From: Mansonella perstans
Lineage: Eukaryota; Nematoda; Chromadorea; Rhabditida; Onchocercidae
Assembly: GCA_037074765.1 (NCBI GenBank)
Contig: JBAMDO010000106.1
Span: 1 to 64,000, forward strand
Direction of reading: 5' to 3'
Length of the DNA stretch: 64,000 nucleotides
The number at the start of each line of letters is the position of its first letter. Position 1 is the first letter of the stretch. Under the pieces are notes generated by a model. It saw only the letters and a list, made by a program, of their open reading frames with translations, did not search any database and was not told the DNA's origin. Below, in pieces: positions 25,229 to 38,409 of this stretch. The position numbers and the translations under genes are program-made.

Positions 25229-27395
25229 TTTATCTACCGTTGAAAATCACCAAAAAAAAAAATTGGAATCTGGCCTGTGTCTGAACTGACATTTCATCAG
25301 TGATACACTACAAGCAAAGCCTATCCAATCAAAGCAATTCTTTTGCGCCAATATGTAATGCTTATCAATCATGGAAAAACGAACTGAAATAAAAAAAAAA
25401 AACGATGGCAGAAAATGTCAATGGAAATAATTTTTGTTCGTTCATCTGACGAATAATTGTAAATTATTTTTGCCAATCAATTTTGACACTTTCAGCTCAT
25501 AACGTCCATTTAATTATAGTTAATGCAATGTACAACTTTTCATCGTTTTAAAATTTTAAATGTTACCCATTAATAATTTGAAATTGGAGTGGACATAACG
25601 CGATTTGAATGAGAGCGAAGTTTGCGACATTTAAATGATACATCAAGATTTCTCGATGGTTGAATAATGAGAATGACCGAGATGTCCTGATTTGCTTATA
25701 AAACATTACTGCAAAAAATATTCATACCCAATTTTGCATGCAAAATCAAAATATCCTAAAATTTTAAGCTTAATTTTTCTTGTTAATAGGTAATTAATGC
25801 TTAATGAAAATGCTTCGTACTAAGTAACCATTCCTATATATATATTTCAAATCTTTTCGCAAGAAAACGGAAATATTTCAAAAATTTATCCTTTGAAAAT
25901 TTAATTACATTTATATTCAATTCAATGCGAGTGCTAAACGATGCATTGAAAATTTTGAAAGTTCAGGTTTTTTGAAAGTTTTCTTTGCTCACACATATTG
26001 ATGGCCTAAATTTCTCGCAAATTCATTGCAAATATTTAAAAAATGAAATGCATTTTTTCAGTTGCAAAATCACCGATAAATTGAAAAAAAGGAGAATTGT
26101 TGATTCATTTTCTGAATTAGTGAAATTTAAATCAACAAAAAATATCATAGTGTAATCACTGTTATTTCTAAATTTTATTATTGCAGTATGTATCGCTTTG
26201 AATATATTTTGCTCGGATATAATGCTCAATCAAGCATAAAATTCGTGAAGTGAAATTAAATGGAATTTCATAAAGTAAATATTAAATGTGAAATGTCTTG
26301 AAAATTGTGTATGTTTGTGTAAATGTCTACAAAATTTGAGCCTAAAATATATGTAAATGCAAATATAAACTTCTTTGAATTTTTAAAAATTTGTGAGTGA
26401 ATTTATTCAAAATTTATGAATAAAAATTTTCAAATTTTTTTTTATTTTACTAACAAGGCCTTCTGGGTAAAAATTTATGAATGATTTCAGGCTTAACAAA
26501 GGCATACTTTAGATCTTATGAAAAGTAGTCTACTACTGGCTCGTGTAATTTGAAAATATTCGTCAAAAAATTGACAAGTATCAGCTTAGTCATTCATAAT
26601 TAGTTGTTACAATTAAAGCATTTTTTGAAAAGTACTGATAAGCTTGGATTTCATGGCCTATATAATTAAATCAGCCAGTTCTTTAATATAAATTATGATA
26701 ATTGTAGTAATTAATTATCCTTCCAGTTCAATGGCCTGTAAATTTTTTTTTGCTCTTGAATTTTTTTGATCGAGTAGAGAAATGTTACTTTCTGGACATC
26801 AATTTTGCAAATAGATGAATTTGAAAAAAAAATTTTGAAATTTGGAAGGGATTGAATTGAAAGAATGGGAATTCGAAATATGGTGTCTTATAAAATTTTT
26901 TCTTCTGGTAAAAGAAACGATGAATTAAAAATGAATAAATAAGAAGTTTGTTTTGACATACCTGCAAAGCGTCACAGCAATTTGCAATTGTGCAAAGATA
27001 AACACAATGAATTTTTAACAATAAATGAGGAAGAAATTACTGTGTCTAGAATATTTATTCTTAATGAGTTTCTTGTTTGCCCAAAACAATGCGCAATTAT
27101 TAATTAGCAATCTCATTTGCAGATTGCAGGTGAGAAATGGAATTCGTAAGTGACACAAATAAATAGCCGAAACAAATTTAACTTCATTTATGATTACTAA
27201 GATAACATGCTAGTAATTACAATATATCCATTTGTAAAAATGATAATGGAAAATTCATTAGTTAGATAATTACACTTGATGTATAATCTCAATCTGCTCA
27301 TTAATTAAGTGTTTATCTACATTTAGGTTTTACGGTCAGCTAATGGATACAATTATTATTCAATCATGTAAATATCTCAGCAGTAAATGAAAAAA

Positions 27396-28122
27396 TCAAA
27401 ATTTTTCCTTTTTTTTGTTTGAAATGAGGGCACAATCATTGTTGAATAAATCTTTTGGAGGTATTATTATTGCATCAGCCATTGTTCCACACCTGAAATT
27501 GACATGTAACAGTAGAGTAATTTTAAATTTGAATCTGCTTTCACATATAATAACACTAAGAATAATGCAATTAATAGGAATCAACAATGATATATTGATT
27601 GATCGATGAAAAAAATTTGCAGTGAAATTTGAAAATTGAACTTCTCAAAATTTTCCTTTATCTTTTAGTTCAATGAATGTAAGGTTGAATTTGACTGATC
27701 TGTCCAAGATCATAGAGTATGTAAAGATTTCTCAAATATTATCGAACTCTGCAACAATTAATAAATAAGCAATAGCTGATTGAAAAAATAATGAAGAAGA
27801 ATGCAAACGAAAGTAAAAAGAAAATAGAATAAAATAAAGAGATGAGATGAAGTTAGATGTGACACATTTTAGGTCAACATAATTTTAGTTCAAGGTTAAG
27901 AAAGTACTGCGAAATAAGCGGAATTAGGATAATGGATAACAAAGTAATCTTTTGTAAATACTTTATGTATATGTACCTTGGATCTGAATTTGATAATTGA
28001 GAATTTTCAATTTTTCTGACAAACTTCTCTAGAAATTCTCTTATTTTTCTTTGAGGAATGTTTGATGATACAGATTTCAAGAGGTCATAAAACAACTTCA
28101 ACCATTTCAACTCATGTCTCAT
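27396..28122 (-). CDS. Possible two-exon small protein, unrecognised
   Basis: On the minus strand an open frame beginning MRHELKWLKLFYDLLK runs from 28122 to 27977 and stops at a consensus donor (CCAAG before gtacat). An acceptor AATTTCAG lies 484 bp on, and the exon from 27492 to 27396 joins in the same phase, giving a junction SDPRCGTMADAI and an 80-residue product ending in a Lys-rich tail. The first part would be one amphipathic helix. Alternatively the acceptor could be a trans-splice site with translation starting at MADAIIIPPKDL. No upstream acceptor, promoter or homologue is apparent, so this may be coincidence in AT-rich DNA. Confidence 0.25.
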
Positions 28123-31100
28123 GCCGAAAAAATTTTTTCTTGGATATGAAAATATTTACTTTAAAAACGATAAAATATATAAATCATCGTAATCACTGTA
28201 CAGTATTATCAATATTATCAGCATATGTTGTGGAATATCTAAGGAGTTTTAATTTCTTGGAGGGAGCAAGTAATTACTCTTCCAGTCATTTGTTATTTAG
28301 ATCAAATTTTTGTGTAAGTCGATTCTGATTTACTGCAATACTCTTGACATACATGTTTAATGTTTCTTTGTTTAAAAATTGATTCCTATTTTCTAATTCA
28401 ATTTTCTTTTGGATCATAATTAATGACATAACTTATTAATTTACGCTTTAGAGTTGCTAATAATCACTTCTTTTTATCATCTTCATATTTCACTGGCAGT
28501 ACAATTGATTGTCCCATTGTTCACAGAACAAAACAGAAGTAGTTGGATAAATACAGTAAACTAATGTTTTCTTATCAGGCTTTTCAATACTGACTATCCA
28601 TGATTTTTAGCTTTTTTGAATAAATCCTTACTCATTTAGGAACTTTTCATAATGAGCTATCCTTTACAATTAAACATGCCTCCTTTAATTAATTAATTTG
28701 ATCAATTATCTACTACTGATCGTATCAACTGATATCGGCAAATGCTTCTCCTTATAAAATTTCAGTTATTAAATTTTCTGTTCAACATTTTATGTTTCAT
28801 TTTTAAAGTTTTATTTAATGCTCTCTCTCTTTTCTGGAAATTCAACTATCACCATTTCTCAAATGTTCACATGAAATCTCTTCTGGTATTTTTTTATAGG
28901 AAATATAGGTGATCATTGATTGTGTCCGACAAATCGCCTTTTGTTTTTTTTTAAGAAGTGGTTATCTTTCTAATCTTCTCGGTCATTTGTATTAGTTTGT
29001 CTTATCTTCTCTCTGCAACTTTTTATATGAGGGCAAAAAAAATCATCGTCATTTGTCATTGGGCGAAAGTTGCAGAGAAAGCTTCTTAAATCTGTATCAC
29101 ATCTTTGCTGGCTTTATACTTTCCTCATCTTCAGTAGAATATCAACTTAATAGCCATTTTTTTTCTTGGCTACTTTTTCGTCCTAAAACTTTTGTTTTGC
29201 TTTTCTTTCCTCGTTTCCGTTCAATTTTCTTGTTGAAATTTAGCTAATTAGCCATATAAGCCTTTGATTATCTTCATATCTATCAATTAGTTTGTAGCCG
29301 AATAAGTTTAAATACTTTCCGGAATACAGGAAATAATTTTGATGGATAATTTGTACACATTTAATTACAGTCTTTCTTACGCTTTTTTCTTTCTTTTCGC
29401 TTTCTCTGTAAATAATAAATTTCAGCATTTCAAATTTCCATAATTTAAGGCTCTTCATTGGCTAAATTTATCCTATCGCTATATTATTCATTATTTTAGT
29501 TTATTCTTTGCAAATACGAATTTCTAAGTTTTTTAAAAAGAAAAAAATTTATTTCTTTTTTTTCCGACTGATAATTGCAAGTTCAATTAGCACAATGAAT
29601 AATTGATATTATTAAGAGAAAAAACTGCTTAAAGAGAGTTAAAATTAAATAAATTTTACATCATTTCATTGATATGAGGCTAACAAAAAACATTCTGTTC
29701 ATCAGATAAAACTAGAATTCGGATTTCCTTAAATACAAACGATTTGTTATTAATTGTTATTGGCAGTTAAAAATTTTATTTGTTTTTAAAATCATTCTGC
29801 TATCGTCTTGCTCAGCAAAAGTTTTCCATGATTTTTTTCTGGTAAGTCTTATAGAATCTTAATAATTATAGTAATAATCAAAAGTAGAGATTACTGAAAA
29901 GAAGATATGTCTCGAGAATTTTTTCTCTTTGCTAAGTGCTGATGCGAAAATTCTTGCAAAGATTTTTGCAGACATTTTTGCTTTTCATTGAATTTAAAGC
30001 GATGAAAAAAAAATGGAAACACTTATTCTTAAGTCATCATATTAACATCCAGCGCGCTCTTTTCATTGAATTATTTGCCTCGAGCAAAATTTTCACTTAA
30101 TTCACAAATTCTTCAATTTTCAAAAAAAAGCCTTTTGATTTATTTATTGAAAAAATCGTCATTTCATATTGAAAAAGCCAATATACTATTCAGAACTCAT
30201 CTCATCTAATGCAATAATAGTTTAAGCCTGTCTGAAGCTGTCTCATGCTTACATTTTACTAATTATTATCACACTTCGACTTGGTATTTATGTGACAAAG
30301 ATATTGCATGAACAATTGTCACAATAAGGAGCTAAAACTGAAAGTGATGAGATATTCTTAACTGAGGCCAAGTAATCCAATGTCCAATGTATCCATACTA
30401 ATGATAATTAGCAATCATTCTAAAAAGTACGATATTTATTTTCAAAATTTTATAGGAATATTGCCACATTGAAAATGATGAGCTTCCACGTGAATGACTT
30501 TGGGTCTTTTTATTTTTAAGAAGAACTTGTGAAAATGTAAAACTTTGTTCTATAAAACTTCTTCCAATGTTCAAAAAGTGAAATATAGAAATTTAAACTT
30601 CAAATTTTGAGTGGTAATCAGACGACCGAGTAGAAACTTAAAATCAAACGTTGAACGATAAAATTCTTCTGGTATTCAGAATAATTTCACGCACCACAAT
30701 ACTAGCAGGAAAGGAAGCAAGGAAACATGAAAATATGCATGAATATTTGTTTCAATTTCATTGATAACTGAAACATAAAGTATTGAAAGTCCGAAATACA
30801 ACATGCTATGGTAAATAAGGAAGCGCTGAAATTGAAAATGATAAAAAAGTTGAAGTAGTAATATAATTAAAGTTAAAAATATTGGCGATAAAATATTTAA
30901 ATACGTATTTTGCAATAGAGAGCAAGATGAATTTTAAAATTTTTATTGAAATTGATCAAAAAGCAAGTGAAAAGATCTATTGCTTAGTATGAAATGAAGT
31001 ACGATAACGATCGAATGGGAATCTTCACATTAAGTACAATTTCAAAATATATTGTTGAAAATGATTTGGGATGATAAGAAGGTTTCGCTTTATGAGAAGG

Positions 31101-31825
31101 AATAAAAAAACTTTTCATTTAAAACTTCTAAATCTTCTGTTATGAAAAAATTTTTTTGAAATGAAATATTGTTGTGTTGAAAAAAATGAAAAAATTTAAC
31201 CAATTAATTCATGAATGATAAATTGAAATGCTATCGAAAGGAATCGAGAGATTATTGAATGAAATTACTTAAAGCAATGTAGGCAGAATTAATTGAAACA
31301 TGAATATAAAGAATGCATGATAACATATGAATATACTTTCACTTGCATATATATGCTTTTTTAATTTGAAAACAGCCAAGTAGTGATACATTTGCGCATC
31401 GATAACAAAATAAAAGGCTAAAATGTAATCTTCTCCGAAAACTTATCCATCAGTCTTGCTTGATTTGAAAAGAAAAAAATGTCAAAGGGAGTTGAGTAAT
31501 CCGTTAAAGAAAATTTGAAATAACAAAAGATGCCTGAAAAAATTTTAGCAAAAAATAATTGTCTAAAATTTAGTTTGAAAAGGGAATTTCAGCCAAGAAA
31601 TGTTTTCCTGTTTCCAGAATAAATTACATCCGATTGCGTCCAATTTCAAATTTGAAAAGGAAAAAAGAAGGACGGATTTCAATTGTTGGCTTGAGCCCTG
31701 TAGCAATTATAATTGACTCCCGAAAATTGGAATCACTTATACATTTCAAACATATCAATAAACTACATTGTCGAGAGTTCTGCCTAGGCTTTCAATAATA
31801 TTTTAAACAGCTATCACTGCATTAC

Positions 31826-31920
31826 AATACACATGCATAAACATACATAGACACACACACACATACACACACACACACACACACAGACACATACGCATAT
31901 ACATATACACAAATACACAC
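31826..31920. repeat. (CA)n/(CATA)n microsatellite
   Basis: About 95 bp of CA alternation interrupted by CATA and CAGA units. It creates a Cys/Val-rich spurious frame on the minus strand. Confidence 0.9.
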
Positions 31921-34619
31921 ATTTATTCTTTTTTCTCTTTTTAGTAAATTGAGCTTCAAACCATTCAGACAGCAAAATAAAAAGAAAGCATTAAGTGGTA
32001 ACATTCATCCTTATCACTTTAATCATTAGCATTTCGTTCAAAAAATTTTAAAAAAAAAACATGACGTTTTCAAAATGAAATTTGATTTCTATCCATGCAT
32101 ATTTGTTGCACATTAGTATGACCTAAATTAACTTAGCAGTGAATTAATTATATGAGTCACATTTACTCTCACATTATCGTTCTTCAAAATAATCTCTTAT
32201 TATCCTAGATATTTTTTCACTAAAAAAAAAAAGTAAATAAAGACTGAAAGAATTCTTATTGTTATTGAAAGATGGCTACGGTAATTGCTGTTCGTCTAAT
32301 TAGCATTTTCAATTTGGCGGTTTCGACTTGCTGAAGAAGCATTTATCATTTGGTGCATTAATGGGTGAAATGTTTGTTTAGCAAAAATTGCACTGATAAA
32401 GAACATTAACCATTTTTTGATAAAAGGAATTGAATTTTCGTCTAGTTGATTAACTCTATTACATACAGCTATCCTGATATAGCTAAATCTTTTCATTTAA
32501 TTCAGTGTAATAAATAAATAAAAAAATGAAATTACATTTGTTTAATTTCAAAGAAAAAACACCGGAATCTAATAGTTATCTTTAAATTTATTTCTTTTGC
32601 ATTTTGCTATGAAATAAAATTTTTTAGATTTTGTGAAAATTTTTTTTGTTATTTTTCTTATTTTTTTTAGATAAAATTTTTGAAGAATTTGTAAAAACAA
32701 AAATTAATAAATCTCATTGAAAATGTGAATTTGAATTATAAATGCTTCAAATATTTTGAAAATTACAAATGTTTGAACAGTTTAATTCTGATTTCATATT
32801 CCATTCCATGATCGTTACTCGAAAATTCTTCCCTAAATTTTTTGTTTTCACAGAAGAATGAATCATGAAACATGTGAATGTTCAGAGAGCAATTCAAAAG
32901 TTTCAATTTAATTTTCTTGCATTTAACTAGCTTCGGTTCCTGTCTACGTCGTCATACGTTGTCATAGGGATTATAACGGCTTTGATATTTTCTTATTTTA
33001 TATTACATTTGTTTAGTTTGTATTTTTCTTTTAGACTAATTTTTTGTAAATCTTTTAGTATAGCAATAATACGAATTGACTAAATTGCTTTTTTCATTTC
33101 TAATATTCGTAGAAATTAAATGCTTTGTAATTTTATTGTTTTTTTCTCCTCCATATTTCCTGTTTTATCAAAATCTTAAATAAAATAGGAGTTTAAAATG
33201 ATTCAAGTTTAAAGCATATAAGAATCAATGCATTAAAAGATTATCCAAAAAATATTTGAAACAGTAAAGTTTACAACGATTTTACAATGATTACAGATGA
33301 ATGTATCGGCGATTGTGTTTTTTCTTTTCTTTTTTTTTTTTTTTTTGCAACTAACCATCAAATGCATATTTAAATAGAATATAAAATATTCAAGCGATGA
33401 GAAAGAACGGTAAACGGTAAAAACGTTGAAGAAGAAAAAGGAAAACGGAATGATACTATCAATAATGAAAAAAATTACGACTTTTTTCCCTCTCTTACCT
33501 GAACTTTTCTCATTGCAAATGTTTGACCTTTGTAAGATAAGAAATGATTTCGAAGATAGTTTAATAAGAGAGAGTTAGACAAACAAACTAAATTTCTATT
33601 ACAAAATTGATTTAATTTAAATCAGATGAAAAAATGCTTTTTCGCTTTTTAGAAAAGAAAAAGCCAATGAAAAAGCAAAAGAAAGAAATCGGTAAGATAA
33701 CAATTTTGAGAATGCTTTTTTTATGATTGTAACATTCTTCTTTTTTGGCTTTTTTTTTTACTCAGCCTTAAATTCATACAATAAATTACCATCCAAAAAA
33801 ATGTTTGGCACATTTTTTTTTTTAATTCGAAACGAATGTGTGATTTTTTTTTCGGCAAAAAATTAACTTCAAATGAAAAATGCTGCCAAAGCTACTTTGC
33901 TCGTTGCAAGAACTTTAGCACTTATCTTCTGGTAGTGTGTATATGCATACTCTGTTTAACGAATCATAAATTTTGAGTTATAATTTCAAGAAAAACTGAC
34001 TATCATTCAGAATAGACATAATTTAACACTCAATGTATTTGTTTATCAGAAAATGAAGGCAAAATCAATAACATATTATTTTTGACAAGTTTTTTTAATT
34101 GTATTATGAAAATCAGAAAGTGCTAAAATATAGCTGCAATCTGGTAAGATTCTGTGAAATATGAGTTAGTCATTTGAGTAATTATGATATGATTATTAGA
34201 TTAATGGACTTGATTTGTCTAGAAAATGCATGACATGTATGTTTATCGAAAGTATTGATTTTCTAAGAAGTTTTTCATATCAGTTCCATCAATCGAGAAG
34301 GCGGTTTTTTTTTTGCTGAAATTTTCAAATTTTATTTTGATGCATAATTGATTGGACGCAAATTCTTAGCTATTCCAAGTTAATGGTGAATGAAATAAAA
34401 GAAACGAATAGATTGAAAACTTTTTAAAAATTTTTTTACAAATTTTTTGTGATACTTTGACGAAAAATTTCTTTGAACGGTCATTCACTTATCTGGCAAT
34501 TATTCAACTACCAATCGTTGAAATCAGCAGAATTGGTAACATTTTGCAGCAACAAATGATTTAATACAAATTTTTCTAAAATAGAAGTGAAAAAAAAAGT
34601 GAAATAACAACAAAAATTG

Positions 34620-34628
34620 TATAAAAGG
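34620..34628 (+). promoter_or_regulatory. Possible TATA box upstream of the 35.1 kb gene
   Basis: TATAAAAGG lies 487 bp before the start codon at 35107. A C/A-rich segment follows (about 34650-34725). It could be a 5-prime untranslated exon ending before a gtagtt donor, with splicing to the CACAG acceptor at 35101-35104, immediately before the GC-ATG. This is inferred from motif and position only. Confidence 0.35.
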
Positions 34629-35106
34629 ATGGCTCATTTCGTATTTGTCATTCAACAATAAACAAACCATTTTTACAACAAAACGCTACAAATTCCCAAT
34701 TCTCTTTCATCCACTTCAATCTTCGTAGTTTCTGGCAGTACAATTCTTTGGCAATATTACGGTGGTTATAGCTAGCGCTATTTTCTTTCTAAAATTTGAT
34801 ATTTCATCAATCCCTTTTAAAAAAAAAAAAAAAAACTATTGTTTTTAATTTTCAATTTTTATCGTTGGATAACTATCTTTTAGCTTATTTTATTTCTTGT
34901 TTAATGTCATCGAAAAATATAATTTCATTCAACTAAAAAAAAACAATTTTAAAAATTAATTTTGAAGAAATTTACATTTTAAAAATATTACAGATATTAA
35001 ATTATAGATTAATTAACTTCAATAATAAATTTCGATAAGATTTACTTTATTGAAATCATTTATTAAATGATTATAATTAATTTATAGTAAATTTCAAATC
35101 ACAGGC

Positions 35107-38100
35107 ATGAAACAAATCCTTACGCTGCTCTTACTACTGCTACAAAATACTTTTACACTTACACAAGAAACTAGCACAAGGACAAGCTGTACGTATTGGT
35201 TTAATGCTTTTTCAAAATTCAATATTTCATTGATTCAAGTTTCAACAAAAAAAGAATTAAAAGTTATGGAATAATCTGTTTTAAAAACTATTTCTGTATA
35301 CTGCTGCTAAATTAATTCATTTCAGCTCCAGGCTTAATATCATTCAGAAGTTCGGCAGAAGTTAACCATGATACTGTAAGTTATTAATCGCTTTATACGA
35401 TATAATTAATGAATATTATTTAATAAAAGTTTTGATTAATTTTTCAGAACAATGATAAACCAAAAAGTAATTTATTATAAAATAAAAAATATATAATAAT
35501 AAATTAAAATATAAAATAATAATTAAAATAATATAAAGTTGACATTAATTATTCGTACTATTATTATCATTACTTCAGACAAATCATTATTTGCTAGAAA
35601 AATGATAAAAATTTCTCATTAATTCGGTAAAAAAAATTCCCCTTGCATTTCCTATATTTTAGCAAATTCAATCGACAATATCATCCATTAAGAATTACAC
35701 TTCGGAAATTGATATAATGCAAAAACTTCGCTATTTACAAATGAAAGTTGACAAAATTCTAAATTGTTGCAAAAACAAATGCCCTGAGAAAAATGATACT
35801 GAAATAGAGGTAAATAATTAATATTTATTTACAGTAATTATAGCATTAAGCATATTTTCTTCTTAGAATTTAAAAAATCACTATTCGATCATTTTTTCCA
35901 AAAAGTATAGCAGTTGGTTTGAAGATTTAAAAAAAAAATTTCAAAATAAATGATAAAAAATATCATAACTGATAAATTTTTGGAACGAATTTAATTTTGG
36001 TAATTTCAGAAAATCTGCAATGAGAAATTAACAACGAAAGCAACAGCGCACAGGTCATGCATGCTTTTTGAATCTAATAGATCAGAGCTAACATTCCACT
36101 TTAAATCATTTTGGATTCTTAATTAATTTAAATTTCATTCGAAATAAATGATAAACAATTTTCGCAAGAAAAATTTCATTATCTGATTTGTCATAGCTAG
36201 AAGTATCAAAAAAAATTTTTTTTCTGATAATACGTAAATGCTTAATTTGGTAAAAGTTTAGGTCAAAAATGATAAAAATGATACTTCCGGAGCGAAAATG
36301 TGTTCCATGTCCTTGTCCAAGAACTCCAACAACTTGCCCAGTGATGCCTGTTGACCATTGTCCATGCAGTGTAAAAGTTAGCCAACTTTTACCATGTCCT
36401 GTCGTTTCAAGTAAGCAATTTTCAGCTCTATTCTCAAGCATATTTTCCGAAAATCAAACAAAATTCACCAGTAAGTTTAAACTTATCCAAAACTTTTGTT
36501 TCAAGCATTACTTGTAAGTTTAAAGTATTATCGGCGTTTAAAAATAATTTTAAAATTTCTTCAGCATGAAATATCTGTTTATTATATTGAATGTTGCTTT
36601 ATCAGTATCATGTAAATTTTAAAAAGATTGTACTTCAATTATTTTATCAGTTTTAAAAACACTTCAGTAATGATATGATCATTTCCTGACTGTTCTATAG
36701 TTTTTATTAATTTTTATTATTTTCCTTTTCACTTACCCTTATGCTTTCTTCCACAAAAGCCATAACCTGACAAATGTAACAAATACTTTGTTACATTTGA
36801 CTTCATAAACTCTTTTTCCACGTAGGATAAATTAAAGAGCTCGAAACTAAATTGACAAAGAATGAGGAAGCAAATTAAAAGAGGCTTTCCGAACAGGACA
36901 GAGAAGTTGGACAGTTACTTTCCGCTACAAATATTTGAAAATTTATGATCAAAGATAAAAGTTCGACTAATTTCAAGTGCTGTTTCAGGTAAATTTCAAA
37001 TAAGAAATCGGCGTCGAAAACGACAAATGGGTAAGTGATATGTGCGAGAATTAAATGTTTAATTTAAGCAATATTTTATTATTTTTTCTTCGAAGCTGAT
37101 TTTAAACTTAAAAAAAAATTCATTCTTTTTTTGAAAAAAAAAGAATTCATTCCTAGTTCGTGCTTTCTGAAAACTCGTCACTTTTCTGAAATGTGAAACT
37201 AGATTATGAAAAATGAATTTTGATTAGGTTATTCAAAAAAAGAAAATTTAAAGCAGTGCAAAGTTTTCAGCAGAAGTGATAGTTTCGCTAGATGATAAGC
37301 TAGCACTTGAGTACCTCCGAAAACTTGGATATGTGGAAGAATCCAACTTATCACTTGCAAATATTTGTCATCCAACAAACTTACCAGCCAATATTTTTTC
37401 TCCAGATGAGGTTTTTCGCTCTTGATCTACAGTCGGTTTGTTCCGACATGTGATTTTTCAAATCCATGCATTTTTTTTAGAAAATCAAAAAAAAGTGAAT
37501 TTCAAGTCGAATCACTTTTTGTCGGTTGCTTTTTGCGTCAAAAATTAATTAAGCAAAAAGTACAGAAAATGTTGAAATTTTTGCAAAAACTTTTTAGCAT
37601 TGTTAATAGCTTAGAGAGGAAGTTCATAATTCCATCTACAATTTTCAAAATATCTTCTTTTTCATCGCCATTTCAAATATTTATTTTAGAGAACAGCAGC
37701 AGTAGTACCAATAGCAATGCAACAACCATTTCAGACTGCACTGTCCACTCATCATCAAATGCCCATTCAACTTTTATCAAATGTGAGATATTGAAGCAAA
37801 TCATGTAGAATTTCTTCGTTTGTCGTCTCATGCATAAATACGTCAATTAAATCATAAATATCACATTTTTCCTGAATAAACAGTTTTCATAGCCTGTATC
37901 GCAACAATTTGCATTTGGTGGAATGCAACCGGTAAATTTTGCACTTCTCCCTCAACAGCAGCAACAGCAACAGCTACAGCAGCAGAAGCAGCAGCAGCAA
38001 CAACAACCGATGATACCCTCAGGATTAGTTGAACAGTCGATGACGGATTTGATTGTATCACCAATTGGTCCTCAACTGAAAATCAATGATGTATGCTTTT

Positions 38101-38388
38101 ATATTATTTCTTTTGAAAATTGTCAAAATTAAATTTTTAAGAAATACTACATAGAAATTTACAGTGAGTTTTTCCCTTTCCTCTCCAAATACAATAACTT
38201 TGCTGAATAATTATCAATCTTGTGCAATTTGAAATGGAACTAAATTCAAAACTAAAATTTTTTTTTATCCTCAGAACTGCCTATCTCCAGAGCGAACAAA
38301 ATCAGCAACGGTTCCAAGAAGCAGAATTATGTTAATTGTGCTTACAGTTATTTTCTGGATAAAATCATTACAAGAAAGCAATATATAA
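35107..38388 (+). CDS. Secreted Cys/Pro-rich polyglutamine protein, unrecognised
   Basis: I do not recognise this gene. Ten exons join in phase: 35107-35188, 35326-35375, 35663-35809, 36010-36053, 36262-36470, 36989-37030, 37271-37410, 37690-37782, 37893-38090 and 38275-38388, giving 372 residues. The N-terminus MKQILTLLLLLLQNTFTLTQ is a clear signal peptide. Residues about 47-78 form a likely amphipathic or coiled-coil helix ending in CCKNKC (79-84). Residues 120-154 are Cys/Pro-rich (CVPCPCPRTPTTC, then HCPC). A basic RNRRRKR stretch (183-189) is a possible proprotein-convertase site. Residues 290-307 are glutamine-rich. The last 37 residues hold a hydrophobic segment (353-364) with a short polar tail, which could be a membrane or GPI-type anchor. 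The segment LALEYLRKLGYVEES weakly recalls the start of a matrix-metalloprotease prodomain, but no catalytic domain follows. A possible extra small exon at about 35448 breaks phase and was left out. AATAAA lies at 38404-38409. Confidence 0.7.
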
Positions 38389-38403
38389 TCTCTTTTGTGC
38401 ACA

Positions 38404-38409
38404 AATAAA
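38404..38409 (+). terminator. Polyadenylation signal of the 35.1 kb gene
   Basis: AATAAA begins 16 bases after the TAA at 38386-38388, a normal distance for a short nematode 3-prime UTR. Confidence 0.6.

Larger units (their letters stand above)
25229..34600. other. Gene-poor AT-rich stretch
   Basis: No gene is firmly supported. A possible two-exon minus-strand frame at 27396-28122 is listed separately. A minus-strand sequence ending GCTTTGCAG before gtatgt (about 26953-27000) has a perfect donor but no companion exon. A CA microsatellite covers 31826-31920. A small GC-richer islet at about 32935-32985 reads IIPMTTYDDVDRNRS on the minus strand but has stops close on both sides and no acceptor. 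Confidence 0.5.

Noticed and set aside
32296..32496. 66-codon minus frame (MKRFSYIRIAVCNRVNQ...)
   Set aside because: Composition is tolerable but there are no splice sites, no partner exon and no recognisable motif.
35448..35466. Possible extra exon (NNDKPK) between exons 2 and 3 of the 35.1 kb gene
   Set aside because: Its inclusion shifts the phase and puts a stop in the next exon. Direct splicing keeps the frame.
36106..36441. 111-codon minus frame
   Set aside because: It is the antisense shadow of the Cys/Pro-rich exon of the 35.1 kb gene, which has consistent splice phases on the plus strand.
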